Positions 23,461 through 34,479 of a DNA stretch of 64,000 bases are shown one piece after another. The DNA lies in contig OY992536.1 in the NCBI GenBank assembly GCA_963921195.1, forward strand, positions 228,134,023-228,198,022, written 5' to 3'. Below the pieces are notes generated by a model. It saw only the letters and a list, made by a program, of their open reading frames with translations. It was not told where the DNA came from and did not search any database. A program made the position numbers and the translations under genes. The first letter of the stretch is position 1. Every line of letters begins with the position of its first letter. The stretch comes from Pegoplata infirma. Lineage: Eukaryota; Arthropoda; Insecta; Diptera; Anthomyiidae.

Positions 23461-23755
23461 CCCAAGTAAAAATGTGAAGGATCAGTACTGATCCGAAAAA
23501 TGGATCGCTAAGATTAGATCAGTTTTAATCGGACGGATACAATTTCATCCGAAAAATGGGTTTATCTAATTATATAAACCCATTTTTCGGATAACATTGT
23601 ATCCGTCCGATTAAAACTGATCTAATCTTAGCGATCCATTTTTCGGATCAGAATTGATCTTTCAAATTTCGGATCAGTACTGATCCGAGAAAGATCTTTT
23701 AAATCTCGAATAAGACGTGATATATAAATATATATCTAAACATTTTTACTCGGGA
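23461..23755. mobile_element. CCC...GGG-ended palindromic MITE with GGATCAGTACTGATCC words
   Basis: The ends are CCCAAGTAAAAATGT and ACATTTTTACTCGGG. The opposite arm of the surrounding palindromic MITE (near 23,270-23,290) supplies the empty site and shows a 2-bp AA duplication. The interior is itself palindromic about the TTATCTAATTATATAAACCC centre, with many copies of GGATC(A/C) and TTTTTCGGAT. Confidence 0.82.
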
Positions 23756-23955
23756 ATTTATCATAGATTACGGAAAAAAATATTCCAAATTTGTTTTGCC
23801 ATGTTAAAATATTTATTTTAAACAAAATAAGATAAATCTGAAAATAAATCCACTTTTTGAAAAACACAGCAATTATTAATTAAGAGTACCTAATTAAAAA
23901 AATTAAATATTTTCTCTCAACCTTACTGACCTTCACAAACTCTGAAATAAAGTCT

Positions 23956-24584
23956 AACAAGTAAAAAAAGTTAAATTCGGCCTTGCCGAATGTAGTGATA
24001 CCCTCCACAATTTCAAAAAGATTATTGCAAACAACTTTATTTAAAAGGAAATTACTTTTGAAAAAAAAAAATTGAAAAAAAATTCCGCAAAAAAAAAATT
24101 TGGTAAAAAAAAATCCGCGATTTTTTTCTTTTTTTGTCAAAAAATATGTTCGTACTTATTTAAATACCATTTGGTGTTCAATTATGTTAACATATGTCAA
24201 CCAGAAGCCGAATTAAAGCATTTTGTATTTTTAGGTTATGTTGAATGTACTGAAATTTTTGAGGTGTGCTTACATTTTCGATCACAACTTTTGAACCGCT
24301 GAACCAATATCGCTCAAATGCAATACCAAACTTCTCGGGAGAACTTCCAATATATATGTTAAGTTTCAGTCATCTCTGTGTAATATTTTGTCCGCGAGAG
24401 CATTTTCCACAGACAGACAGACAGACAGACGGACAGACGGACAGACGGACATCGCTAGAATATCTTAAAATCGATCAGGCATCATGAATATATATACTTT
24501 ATGGGGTCCCAGACCGATATTTCGATGAGTTACAAACGGAATGACAAACTTATATATACCCTCTATCACTAAGTGGAGGGTATA
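23956..24584 (-). mobile_element. DINE-1-like element, copy D, complete
   Basis: On the minus strand it runs from TATACCCTCCACTTAGTGATAG, with the CCCCATAAAGTATATATA and GATCGATTTTAAGATATTC blocks and a GTCCGTCTGTCCGTCTGTCC tract, to the GGAGGGTATCACTACATTC...GCCGAATTTAAC...ACTTGTT end. The small open frames encode the repeat itself. Confidence 0.7.
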
Positions 24585-24632
24585 AAAAAATATCATATTA
24601 TGATATAAATAAATTTCTATATCAAAATATAT

Positions 24633-25571
24633 CGTCGCTGCGCCTAAAAATGGAGTCATGTGTAGTTTTTTAAATTTTTTTTTATTACATCTTTATGATC
24701 CCCTATTGGTCACGCGTTTACTCACTACACCGTTTTTTGATATCTTGATTGATTCAAAAGTTAGTAAAAGTAGCTATGTGTTCGTCATACTAAAAATGGT
24801 CTGAAAGGGAGTTATGTGTTAAGCTACACATAACTTTTTTTTAATAAAAAGGAACAAAACGTGACAAAATGGACCACTTTTTTTAGTAATATGAGGTTCA
24901 CACATAGAATCCAAGTATTTTGAATGAATTTGTCAAGATTTTTTGGAAAATATTTGCAAATTTTCATCCTGTTATCTAAATCCTAAATGGCGGGTAATCA
25001 AGCCTTGTGAAAGCAATTAAATTATTTGACGGCGGAAAATTTTAGTATCTAAAGTCAGCATATTTCGCAGATGTCAATGTATGTCGAAGCTCTTGAATAG
25101 TTACAAGAAAAAACAAAAAATCAGCACCAGTTTTGCGAAAAATCTGTTGTTCGCTGTTTAGTGTGGAGCTTTTAAATATCAAAATTTTAAGGACCTTGTC
25201 TAACTAATGTCGCTTTAAACCACCAACAAACTTTATTTAGTCTTTTCCCCTCTCGAAAAGAAATTAACAATGAGAATGGTTTCACAAGCAAAAGGAGTTA
25301 TGTGTAAAAAATATTTCCATTTATTTAAATTTTGTTCCAAAAAGTACTTAAAAAAGGAGTTATGTGTATGTTTTTTGAAAATTTCTGCACCACTGGAAAA
25401 CCGTTAAATGTTTCATAATTTTTTTTTAGTATGTGGATAGCATACCGGTACAAGAATTTTTTATAGAACAAACTTTTAAAAAATATTGCGAAGGGACGAA
25501 AATAAACAGTTTTTTTGCTCTCCTGAACACTTGCCCCAAAACACATGACTCCATTTTTAGGCGCAGCGACG
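24633..25571. mobile_element. Inverted-repeat element with CGTCGCTGCGCC ends
   Basis: The left end CGTCGCTGCGCCTAAAAATG is matched by the right end CATTTTTAGGCGCAGCGACG, and the match continues into GAGTCATGTGT and its complement. It is flanked by ATAT on both sides, a palindromic and therefore ambiguous duplication. The interior is non-palindromic, A/T-rich, and repeats the phrase 'GGAGTTATGTGT' several times. No transposase is recognisable. Confidence 0.75.
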
Positions 25572-25574
25572 ATA

Positions 25575-26734
25575 TGTAAGTATGAATTTCAGATCATAAC
25601 AACAAGAAATAATTTCGTTTTTTTTTTTCTTTTACGTAATTTTTGTTACCTCATTAAAAATGGTTATAAACCAAATAATTGGTAATGAAATGCCATATTA
25701 TATTTATGCTTAAACCAAAATTATACAACAGCAAAAACAATACAATACAAAACAAACCAAAAGAAAATACAAAATACGTAAACCGGAGGCAACTAAATTC
25801 AACCACTTACCGGAAAAGGAAATCGTAAAAAATTGAAACATAAAAAACTTGTAGTACTACGTGCATAGTTAGTACCACCAACAACTCAAAGCACTGTCTA
25901 TAAATTGTAACCAAAAAAAAAAAATCCATGCTCAACCATGTTTAAGATGATGTCTAACGTCTACTTTCGCTCACTCCCCTTATGTGGATTTCACTGCTTT
26001 TCCCTCCCTCTTAGGACAATTATTACCCCCCTATCTAAAGGTGTATCACGCTTGGTTGAGTTAATATTTATGTATTTAGGTTTAAACGAGTATGGATGCT
26101 CAATAGAGAGTAGAAAACAATAAAATAAAATAGCAATATAATCATTTATGACGTTCATTCGCTATATTCCACATTCATACTTACACACATACTTACGTGC
26201 ATAAAAAATCGACTAGCATAAATAGCTTCACAAATAATGATTTTTTTTTTAATGTGTCAGTGTATATTTATGTTTGTGTGTGCAGTTAGGACAGAGTTGC
26301 CAGTTTAAAGGATTTAGCCCTTAGAGCATTTTTTTTATTTTTCTAAACAGGGAGGTAATTGTGTATTTCGATTCGAAAAAAGAAGTTATTCGAACGACAT
26401 TTTTGGTTCCAATTTAAAGAACCTAAAATAATTTTTATTCGAGCGAAAATCTTTTGGCATATTAATGTTTATCCTTTTATTCTAAAAATAAACAAAAAAT
26501 ATTTTTCTCATAGCGAGTTACATTTTACAAAGGATAAAAATTTTCCGAATTCGAACAGTTTCTTTCGAATCGAATTACACAATTACTCCCCTGAATTAAA
26601 TTATTTTTAGAATTTGCGAATTTTCTCGAGAATTCATTAATCTTCTGGAGAATTTTGGGCTTTAAGCATTTAAATCTCTTTTTTAAATATTTTTATATAG
26701 ACCGCCTATATTTTCAATTCTGATTGGTAAAAAA
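25575..26734. other. Gene-free stretch
   Basis: Base composition is a little less extreme than around it, and no repeat ends are seen, so this may be unique host DNA. The open frames (for example 25,938-26,123) lack domain features and I do not call them genes. Confidence 0.4.
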
Positions 26735-27100
26735 AAAAATTTTAAAAAAATGAATTATGTTAAAAAAAATTTAATGAACCCAAAATTTTTGGTGAAAAAA
26801 AATTTGATGAAAAAACATATTGATGAATTTTTTGATGAAAAGAAAAAATGTTTGATGTAAAAAAAAATTGATGAAAAAACATTTTATAACAAAAAATTTT
26901 TTTTTGTTTGAAAAATATTTTTTTTTACTTTTTATTCACCAGCTGGTGAAAAACAGTTTTATTCACCACGAGGTGATCTATTATCCAAATTACAAACCAA
27001 AGTTATTAAAATTTTTGGTTTTAAGAAAATGAAAATTTTTTTTACTTTTTATTCACCAGCTGGTGAAAAACAGTTTTATTCACCACGAGGTGATCTATTA

Positions 27101-29159
27101 CACTGTACGACACGATTTTGCACCCATGATCGGGACCAAAAAATTCTGAAAATAGAGGTAAAAAAAAGATACCCGTGTCTCCCAGTTTTTCTAGATCAAT
27201 TCGTTTTCGCGTTTTATTGGCAAATCAATATTTTGTATAAATATATAAGTTTTAATTGCTTGGGGAAGTAAGGATTTCGCGAGCAACAGTTAATCGTGAT
27301 GGCTTAAATTAAGCTGAAATACTTGCAAATAGTATCAGATAAAATATGCAAAACATGAGGAAAATCGGTCCACGAGTTTTAAAGTTATGAAAAAAATTCT
27401 CAAATTTGGCTGTTTTTTTTTTACATGTTTCCATACTTTCTTTTAAATGATTGAGGGTTTAAAATACTCTAACTTTTGAAAGACAATTTGGATGCTTCTA
27501 AAGTTTGGCATATATATTTGTTATTTCCCTGGTAAGGTTGGTATTGAATTTCGAGAAAATCGATCCAGTGTTTCAGAAGTTATGATCAAAACCGTGAATT
27601 TCGAATAGGTTTCATCTTCAATTCCCTCTTTCAAAAAAACTGTAAATGCTCTTTAAAAAATATTGGTATGCCACAAAAATATTTTACAAAGTAATTTTAT
27701 CGCTCGAAAAAAAAATTACACTCAAAAAAAATTTTACACCCAAAAAAAAGTACACTCAAAAAAATTTTACATTCAAAAATTTTTGGCCATCCAAATTGTC
27801 TATGATGGCAACAAAAATAAGATGTGTGCATTGCAAAAAGATGTTTAAAACTTTCCCAGAGTTGCCACAATATCCTTTAGAATTGCCACTAACAAACAAC
27901 CAGAAAATTTAAAAACGACTTGGCCGAATCCATGCATACTAGGGATATAACCATTTGCATATTTTTGCAAATATCAAAAAGGACCTATCATAGTGAGAAA
28001 GTACATGAAAAATCAATATAAAATGTATGTTATTTTTTTCGCGAATGTTAAAAAAGGTTCGGCACCGATCGCGATGAAGTTTTCGCTAATATTATTTTTG
28101 AATTATTCAGGCAACCCATATATCTAATGTTAAAAATCATACGCAAATTTTTTCTTTTGTTGCAAAACGGTGAAAAATCAAAAAAACGTTGAAAGAGAAG
28201 GATTCCCACCAAAAAAATCTAAAAAAATAAAATTTTTGGTGTTTAAGAAATTGCAATCGGTGCCGAAGGTTTTTGGACCAAAATGACCCCGGATATCGTT
28301 TTTTGTTATCTGTATAACATTGCCCATACCGTAATGATAGGTTCTTATTTTGGTTATACCCCTAATGCATACCCTCCATTAGCACTTTTAAGTGAATAAT
28401 TTTTCTAATGTGAAAACAAAATTGTTAAAAATTTTGATTCAACATTTTTTTATTTGGATTAAAAAACTCTTTTTTATAATTTTTGTAAAAAAAAATGTGA
28501 GTGTAATATTTTTTTGAGTGTCAAATTTTTTTTAGGTGTAAATTTTTTTTTCGATTGTAAATATTTTTTTTAGCGATAAAATTACTTTCTAAATTATATT
28601 TGTAGCAAACCAATATTTACAAGAGCATTTAGGGTTTTTTTGAACAAGGAAATTCAAGGTGAAATTAATCCGAAATTCGCTGTTTTGATCATAACTTTTG
28701 AAACCCTTAATCGATTTCCTCGAAACTCCATACCAACCTGGCCAGATAAAAAACAAATATAGATACTGAACTTTAGGAGCATCCGAATTGCCTTTCAAAA
28801 GTTAGAGTATTTTAAACCCCATATCACTAAATAGAAGGTATAAAAACATGTAAAAAACATCCAAATTTAGGAAATTTCGTGTACCGATCTTCCTCATGTT
28901 TTGCACATTTTATCTGACACTATTTACAAGTATTTCTGCAAAATTTATGCAATCACGATTACCTGTTGCGGGTGTAATCCTCACTTCCCCAAGTGATTGA
29001 AATTCGAATATATACAAAATAATAATTTGCTTATAAAACGCGAAAACGAATTGATCTAGAAAAACTGGGAAACACGGGTATCTTTATTTTAGCTCTACTT
29101 TCAGAATTTTTTGGTCCCAATCATGGGTGCAATCAAAAGTTGAATTTTGTCGTACAGTG
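27101..29159. mobile_element. Foldback DNA element with CACTGTACGAC ends
   Basis: It begins CACTGTACGACACGATTTTG and ends with TTTTGTCGTACAGTG; the arms match over several hundred base pairs (GATCGGGACCAAAAAATTC and its complement, CTAGATCAATTCGTTTTCGC and its complement). The flanks are TTA on both sides (27,098-27,100; 29,160-29,162), a 3-bp duplication. CACTG tips with 3-bp duplications fit CACTA/EnSpm or PIF/Harbinger-type elements; I cannot decide. No transposase frame is present. Confidence 0.78.
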
Positions 29160-29216
29160 TTATCCAAATTACAAACCCAAGTTATTAAAATTTTTGGTTT
29201 TAAGAAAATGAAAATA

Positions 29217-30119
29217 AGGGGTGGTCCAATAACTGGTATCTTTTTAAAACATGCAATGAAATGAATAATACTCAATAGTTTTGAAACCTTATGGCTTTAT
29301 TTGAAAGAGCAAACATTCCCGTTTTTTATGGCAAACGACTTCATTGATGCGTCTTCGGCTTGCTCCGCTGTGTCGCGTTGTAGCGCAGTACTGCGCTGCC
29401 AAACTGCATGTTTTTCGAAAAAAAGTTTTTAACCGAAATAAGGCACTCAAATGAGGTTATGTTAACAAACAAATTGGTACATCTTGGGATCGTAAAACTC
29501 GCTAGGTATTGTAAAGAATCCAATTCATCTATAGAAAGCAATAGATTTGAGTATCAGCATCATTACACAATATTTTCAAAAATACAGCTGAACTCCCATT
29601 TTCGTCAAAGATGAGCGCTACATAGCCATGATTACCGACTTTTTGTTGGCCGTAATAGAATATACCAACTTGGATGACATTTATTTTCAGAAGAATGTCG
29701 CAATATGTCCCACAGTCCATCAAACAATCGATATTTTGCGCACTTAGTTCGGAAATCGTGTTCTTCGCCATATTCGCGGTGACAATTAATCACTTCAGAG
29801 CTGCCGATTAAAAACTTTAAAAATTTTTTTGAGGGGTCTCGTTAAAGATTCATGCAACATGGGAAATCCAGAAATGTTCTAGGCCCATTCGACGAATATC
29901 GTTCAAGCCATTCGTGAGATAGAACCAGAAACATTAGAAAAATGGGTGCCGAGAATGAGCTACTGCGGAGCTAACCCAGGCAACCGCATGAAAGAAGTCG
30001 TTTGCCATAAATAATGGGAATATTTGCTCTTTCAAATAAAGCCATTAGGTTTCAAAACTATTGAGTATTGTTCATTTCATTGCATGTTTTAAAAAGATAC
30101 CAGTTATTGGACCACCCCT
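29217..30119 (+). mobile_element. Mariner-like element, internally decayed
   Basis: The ends AGGGGTGGTCCAATAACTGG and CCAGTTATTGGACCACCCCT are inverted repeats, flanked by TA. The inverted match extends about 90 bp, through ATGCAATGAAATGAA and the GAGCAAACATTCCC(G/A)TT block. The remaining coding sequence is the C-terminal half of a mariner-family transposase (next entry). At about 0.9 kb it is shorter than the usual 1.3 kb. Confidence 0.8.
29590..30013 (+). pseudogene. Mariner-family transposase, C-terminal relic
   Basis: Translated on the plus strand with frame slips, the region gives pieces recognisable from insect mariner-type transposases: ERYIAMITDF, then LDDIYFQKNVA where WFQQDGA is expected, then TVHQTIDILRT, and near the end AIREIEPETLEKW, RMSYC and KEVVCHK just before a stop. 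Stop codons interrupt it near 29,590, 29,737, 29,776 and 29,869. The region with the last catalytic acidic residue (normally PPRSCDLTPLDY) is not recognisable. The protein would have been a DDD/E cut-and-paste transposase; this copy is dead. Confidence 0.75.
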
Positions 30120-30239
30120 TATTTTCATTTTCTTAAAACCAAAAATTTTAATAACTTGGGTTTGTAATTTGGATAACACTGTACGACAACCCACCCTGTA
30201 GTAATTCTTGTTTTCTTTTTCGTTAATTGTTAGCTTATA

Positions 30240-30972
30240 CACTCAAAATATTTTGTAGGCAAAAACAAATGAAAACACATTTAAAACCAGTGAATAAACA
30301 ATTGAAAACCATCCCAGTAATTATTCATTTGTTTTAACAAACATCAACATTTATTTTTTACTGTTGACAAAATTTTCTAAAATAAATAACATTAAACATT
30401 AAAAAATTACGTTTTTATCATTCTTTTTTACCAACAAATTCGAAAAAAATAACCTACGAAAACATTAAAAACAAATGATAGTTCTGTTATTTTTACCAAA
30501 AAATTCCAAAAAAATAACCTACGAAAACATTAAAAATTAATGATTTCGTAGGTTATTTTTCACAATTTTCTACCCATCGTACCAAAGTCACTTGATACAA
30601 ACATGTTTTTATATTTCTATAACTAGTTTTTTGAATTTTTTTCTACAAAAAAAATAACCTACTTGTGTAGGCAAAAACTAATGATATATCATTAAAAAAT
30701 ACCAACAATTTAAAAAAAAGTTGCTTACACAAATCATTAAAAATTTAAAGAATAATCAGTAGTTTTTACTTACAGAACAAAAATAAATGACTTTAAAAAT
30801 TAAATGTTAATGAAAGTCTTTATTTTTTAGTGTGTTATTTTTGAAACAAGGGACAGAAGTAGTCATTAATAAAAACTGAACCCAAACAAATGTTTTTTCT
30901 TTTAAAAATGACTAAACGTAAAATTTTTTAAATAAACTACAAACAGTTAATGACATAATTTTTTAAGTGTAT
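30240..30972. mobile_element. TA-flanked short-TIR element inside family X
   Basis: Family X normally reads GCTTATATAGTCAAACTGAGG. Here it is interrupted after GCTTATA by CACTCAAAATATTTT... and resumes after ...AATTTTTTAAGTG with TATAGTC. Short inverted tips (CACTCAAAA/TTTTAAGTG, imperfect) and TA flanks fit a TA-targeting MITE. The interior repeats ACCTACGAAAACATTAAAAA twice. Confidence 0.6.
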
Positions 30973-31324
30973 AGTCAAACTAAGGTGGCGTCCTGCAACT
31001 TTTTTAAAATTAGACATCAGCCTTAAAACATTATCATGTTAAAAGAATCGTCGTATTTCTCTTCTTTGAATTGAAGAAGTGTACTTCTTAGAATTTAGTT
31101 AATAACTTCTGAGAATTAAGTAAATAACTTCTTAGAATTTAGTTAAAAATTCAAAATGGCGATATCTCGAAAACTAAGCGAGATAGAGCGAAACGGATGA
31201 AATTTTCAAAAGAAAGACTACAAAGAAAAATATGGAATAACCTAGCTCTGCATATCTGTCGGGGTCTCAAGACCCTAATTTAAGATCTAAAATTGAAATT
31301 CCCGAGATTTTATATATACATTAG

Positions 31325-32035
31325 AGTGTCCCTTATTTTCGAAATGTTGGAAATGTTGAAACGGTACCCCCTCATTTTTTTCCATTTGAACAAAACATAA
31401 CTCAGGAAAAATTTTACGCCCCTACGACCACGCCTTACCTACCCGACGGGGCCTTAAAAAGCGGGGCCTTAAAAATCATTTTTCCATACAAACCAAAAAA
31501 AAATTTTTTTGATTTTTATTTTTTTGTTATTAATTATAACATAACTTGGTTAGCTTATTCACGACAAAAAAATTTGATTTTGGTGGATAAGGCTTTCAGC
31601 TCTAAAAAATTAAAAAAAAAAAAAATAGAGCCGTTGGGGTGCTACAGTAAAAATTTTTAAAAAAATATTTTTTTTGTAGTTTTGACAAGCAACGGTTTTT
31701 GGTGTAATGTTGCTTTTAATAATATATATTCATAAAAAAATATTATTCCTATCTGTGACATCTTTATTGTGTTCTAAAAAAGGGTAAAAAAGGCATTTCT
31801 GATCTTTTTTGATACACGATAAAGATGTCACAGATATGAATAATATTTTTTATGAATATATATCATTAAAAGCAACATTACAACTAAAAGCGTTGCTTGT
31901 CAAAACTAACATTTTTTTTTTAATTTTTACTGTAGGACCCCAACGGCTCTAATTTTTTTTTTTTTAATTTTTTAGAGCTGAAAGCCTTATCCCACCGAAA
32001 TCAATTTTTTTGTCGTGAATAAGCTAACCAAATAA
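31325..32035. mobile_element. Truncated copy of the palindromic TAGAGTGTCCC MITE
   Basis: It starts TAGAGTGTCCCTTATTTTCG and follows both arms of the complete copy at 12,927-14,037 (GGTACC(C/G)(G/C)CTC, GCCCCTACGACCACGCC, AAGCAACGGTTTT), but the right arm stops at AATAAGCTAACCAAATAA. A diverged piece of the TGAGGCATTCC family follows (about 32,100-32,616, ending GAAATGCCTCA). Confidence 0.75.
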
Positions 32036-32099
32036 AAACTCACCCACGCTCCCTTCGCCTCTTAAAATATTTTTTAAGTATTGATATTACTCATACGCA

Positions 32100-32616
32100 C
32101 ACGTTTTATACACCATTATTGTATAAAATTAGCGTATAGCAATCTTTGACATTTGATTTCTCGAAAACAAGGCAAAACACGTCTCTGAATATTTCAAAAA
32201 AGATAGAAAAGCACTTTAACTTTTTTTAAAAAAAATTAAAAAAAAAATAAAATTGCGGCATGTTTTTTGATAAATAAAGTTTAAGTTTAAATTTGAAAAA
32301 TTCAGAACTTCTTCTGAAAATTTTCCAATTTTTATTTTTTTAATCGATAGCCAATACAAAAATCTATAAAAAACTTTTGTCTTAAAGACTTTACTGTGTT
32401 TCATTTAATTTGCATAAATATTGAAGTAAAGGTACTCAGGCAAAAAAGTTTGATATTTTCAATATTTGACCGCACCTACAAGGCCCACTTTTTGAAAAAA
32501 CTTAAATTTTATATTTGTTATTTAATAGTACCCTAAGAGCGAATACTTTGCAAATGATATCCCATTGAAACCACTATGGTTTTTCTGTAGTGGAACAGTT
32601 GGTGTGAAATGCCTCA
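32100..32616. mobile_element. Diverged right half of the TGAGGCATTCC palindromic MITE
   Basis: It contains degraded versions of the ATTGATAGCCCATACAAAA and CAAGGCAACTC segments and ends TGGTGTGAAATGCCTCATA, matching the right end of 15,137-16,190. There is no left end. Confidence 0.55.
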
Positions 32617-32989
32617 TATATATGCGTTTTTGTAGCTCTTGACTCGTAGCTTCCGCAAAATACCCGAAAGCCCTTCGATTAATAGTTTTTGAGTTATCCA
32701 GTTTTTAAGATTCTCAAGACCCTATCCCTTATTACCGTATCTCAAAAACTAAGCAAGGTAGAGCGAAACGGACACAAGTTTTGGGTCAAAATCTATGGGG
32801 ACCCTAAAAGGACACAACGGGGGACACAACTGGATCTCGAGTTAACAGGGGCTGGACTCATGGGGTCCGAACCCATGGGTCCAGGGTCTAGATCCAATAT
32901 AGTTCTAAAATGTGAATGAACTAAACTGTAATATAATTTTTTTTCCATTTTCTAGTTAAAATTGGCTTTAAATTAAATAACTTAATTTT
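32617..32989. other. Spacer before the BEL element
   Basis: No gene is supported. It contains two degraded copies of a phrase also seen near 31,160-31,200 (CTCGAAAACTAAGCGAGATAGAGCGAAACGGA), so part of it is repeat-derived. Confidence 0.45.
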
Positions 32990-32994
32990 CCTTA
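32990..32994. repeat. 5-bp target site duplication of the BEL element (left)
   Basis: CCTTA here is repeated exactly at 45,731-45,735, just outside the other LTR. Five base pairs is the usual duplication length for BEL/Pao integrases. Confidence 0.93.
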
Positions 32995-33357
32995 TGTGGA
33001 TTCGTTTATGAACCCAGGTGGGATTTATCCTTTTTCTATTTAAATAAAAAGGCCGGGAGTTCTTCTTAGAACTAAACAATTTATTTTTCAGCTTCTTGCT
33101 GTTTGTACTTTTAATTTTTACAAATAGATCAGCTTCTTGCTGTGGGTTAAAAGTAACTAAAAACTAACTAACTTGTAAAGAGTTACAAGTTATTAAAAAA
33201 AAAGAGAGAAACAAAAAAGCTCTACAGTAGTTTTCCCATACACTGAGCAAAAATTATGTGAAAAAAAAAGAAAAATATATATGGAACAAATTAAATGAAA
33301 GTAATAAAAATTGAATAAAATAAAATAAAAATAAAAATAGTTGAAGTCGCTTCAACA
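32995..33357 (-). repeat. 3' LTR of the BEL element
   Basis: It is 363 bp. On the minus strand it starts TGTTGAAGCGACTTCAAC, a perfect palindrome after the first T, and ends TATGAACGAATCCACA-side sequence. The other end is also hairpin-forming (GATTC...GAACCCA on the plus strand; intact as GGGTTC...GAACCC in the other LTR). Its first six bases supply the stop codon of the third frame. Confidence 0.95.
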
Positions 33358-34479
33358 TTCTCCCGGGCCAGGATGGCAGGAGCAACCCTTCCAGGGTCCC
33401 GAGATTATCCACCCAAACAGTGATAGGATGGCATAAGGTCCATCTCCTAGCGGGGCTTCCATCGTATTCATTAGGACGCGTTGGGCAATGGTACTACCAA
33501 GCACCCCATCCACTTGTCGGCAAACGTGAAAGGATGGGTGCGCTAGTGGTTGAAACTGCTCAAAATGGGCCATTATAGCTGGGTCCGGAATGGCAGCAGG
33601 AATTTTTACATCCAACTTATCTCTAATGGCCAAGGTGACCAATAACTCCTCACTACGTTGGTGTGGGTATGTTGGCTCAAGGATGAACTGCGCCCGGGTC
33701 TTATCCACTTTGAACTCGGGTAGCCAGCTAGCAATTTCTCGTAATAAATATGATTTTTGAGCGTTCGGGTCAACCAAGAAGGTTGTATACATTTTTTGAC
33801 CTCTGTAATTAAGATTCACACGTGCTATCGGTGGCTGAGTTGGCCAAGTGGACCGAATTCCTCGCATTAGTCTGGTTTGCTGCGCAGGCATCGTGAGTTG
33901 AAGTGCTGCAAGAGCTTCATGTGGAGGGCTGTTAGCAGCTAGTGCTTCTACGTTATGGGCCTCAGGTAGACGGCAGCTCGCAGTTGATTGTTCTGCGATT
34001 GGGGCCTCAGGTAGAGGGCGGCTCGCAGTGGAAATTTCTGCGATTGGTGCCTCAGGTAGAGGGCGGCTCGCAGTGGAAAATTCTGCGATTGGGGCCTCAG
34101 GTAGAGGGCGGCTCGCAGTTGATGATTCTGCGACAATTTTGTCTTCCAAGTCGGATTGTTGGTCGTCGGGTTCCACATCATCGAAAACGTCCCATGGAGG
34201 GATCTCTTGCTCGAAACTCGACGAATGGGGATCTATAGGATACCGATGGAGAATCGAATGGTGTCGGGCATTGCACCGCTTGTTTGGTGCGATTTCCACC
34301 TCGCAGCGATTCTCTGAATAGCACCACTCTCTAGTGTGCTCGTTGGACAAGCAATTTAGGCACCAGCCCTTATTCATGATGCTCGATCTCTTGGCGTTCA
34401 CACCGAATGACTTGAAGACTTTGCAGTATTTTAATGGGTGGTTGATGCGGCAGAAATGACATTTTGGTTTTCCAGAGGG
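33352..34479 (-). CDS. Third BEL frame: second Gag-type zinc-knuckle plus retropepsin-like protein, probably from spliced RNA
   Basis: Open for 375 codons from the AG of a 3' splice site to a TGA in the LTR; the first in-frame ATG is at 34,377 (341 residues). N-terminal Cys/His clusters parallel those of Gag at 320-380: CHFCRINHPLKYC just after the acceptor, CLNCLSNEHTREWC, then RCNARHHSILH (Gag has CNKRHHTMLH). A low-complexity linker holds four 15-residue repeats of the type STASRPLPEAPIAE. The C-terminal half resembles the DUF1758/A17 retropepsin region: LVDPNAQKSYLL aligns with Gag-Pol LIDTGSTRSFLL, and FGWIISGP with FGWYLMGP. The catalytic DTG has become DPN, so protease activity is unlikely. 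It occupies the env position but has no signal peptide or membrane segment. RNA binding, or interference with or support of Gag, is inference. Confidence 0.8.
   Translation of the reverse strand, partial: PSGKPKCHFCRINHPLKYCKVFKSFGVNAKRSSIMNKGWCLNCLSNEHTREWCYSENRCEVEIAPNKRCNARHHSILHRYPIDPHSSSFEQEIPPWDVFDDVEPDDQQSDLEDKIVAESSTASRPLPEAPIAEFSTASRPLPEAPIAEISTASRPLPEAPIAEQSTASCRLPEAHNVEALAANSPPHEALAALQLTMPAQQTRLMRGIRSTWPTQPPIARVNLNYRGQKMYTTFLVDPNAQKSYLLREIASWLPEFKVDKTRAQFILEPTYPHQRSEELLVTLAIRDKLDVKIPAAIPDPAIMAHFEQFQPLAHPSFHVCRQVDGVLGSTIAQRVLMNTMEAPLGDGPYAILSLFGWIISGPWKGCSCHPGPGEC
33358..33367 (-). other. Polypurine tract candidate
   Basis: On the minus strand CCCGGGAGAA lies directly before the 3' LTR, where plus-strand DNA synthesis is primed in LTR elements. 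The purine run GGGAGAA is short and is also coding sequence for the C-terminus of the third frame. Confidence 0.6.
33957..34136 (-). repeat. Four 45-bp in-frame tandem repeats
   Basis: Four units each contain GCCTCAGGTAGA(G/C)GGC on the plus strand, one every 45 bp. They encode a 15-residue proline/serine/alanine/glutamate-rich repeat in the linker of the third BEL frame. Three are nearly identical and the fourth (33,957 side) is diverged. The unit length keeps the frame, so copy number could vary without breaking the protein. Confidence 0.88.

Larger units (their letters stand above)
22786..23893. mobile_element. Palindromic MITE flanked by TTAA, with two nested MITEs
   Basis: The arms start TTAGGTACTCTTAATTAATA and end with the complement TATTAATTAAGAGTACCTAA; both are flanked by TTAA, the target used by piggyBac and Kolobok. 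The left arm carries a hAT MITE (22,817-23,162) and the right arm a CCC...GGG MITE (23,461-23,755). The uninterrupted opposite arm gives the empty site for each. No coding region. The superfamily call rests only on TTAA, which is low-complexity here. Confidence 0.7.
26735..31045 (-). mobile_element. Family X repeat, copy 5, split by later insertions
   Basis: The pieces are 26,735-27,100 (the microsatellite tract and the palindromes near 26,940, partly duplicated again at 27,010-27,100), 29,160-29,216, 30,188-30,238 and 30,973-31,045 (ending in the complement of AACATGATAATG). Put in order they reconstruct one minus-strand copy interrupted by the TIR element 27,101-29,159, the mariner relic 29,217-30,119 and the TA-flanked element 30,240-30,972. 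Confidence 0.65.

Noticed and set aside
25938..26123. Cysteine-containing short frame as a secreted peptide gene
   Set aside because: It has no signal peptide, no splice context and no second frame; it is more likely chance.
29529..29771. 80-codon minus-strand frame starting MAKNTISELS
   Set aside because: It is antisense to the recognisable mariner transposase relic on the plus strand.
33352..34479. Third BEL frame as an env (fusion) protein
   Set aside because: It has no signal peptide, transmembrane segment, furin site or cysteine-rich ectodomain; its similarity is to Gag-protease.
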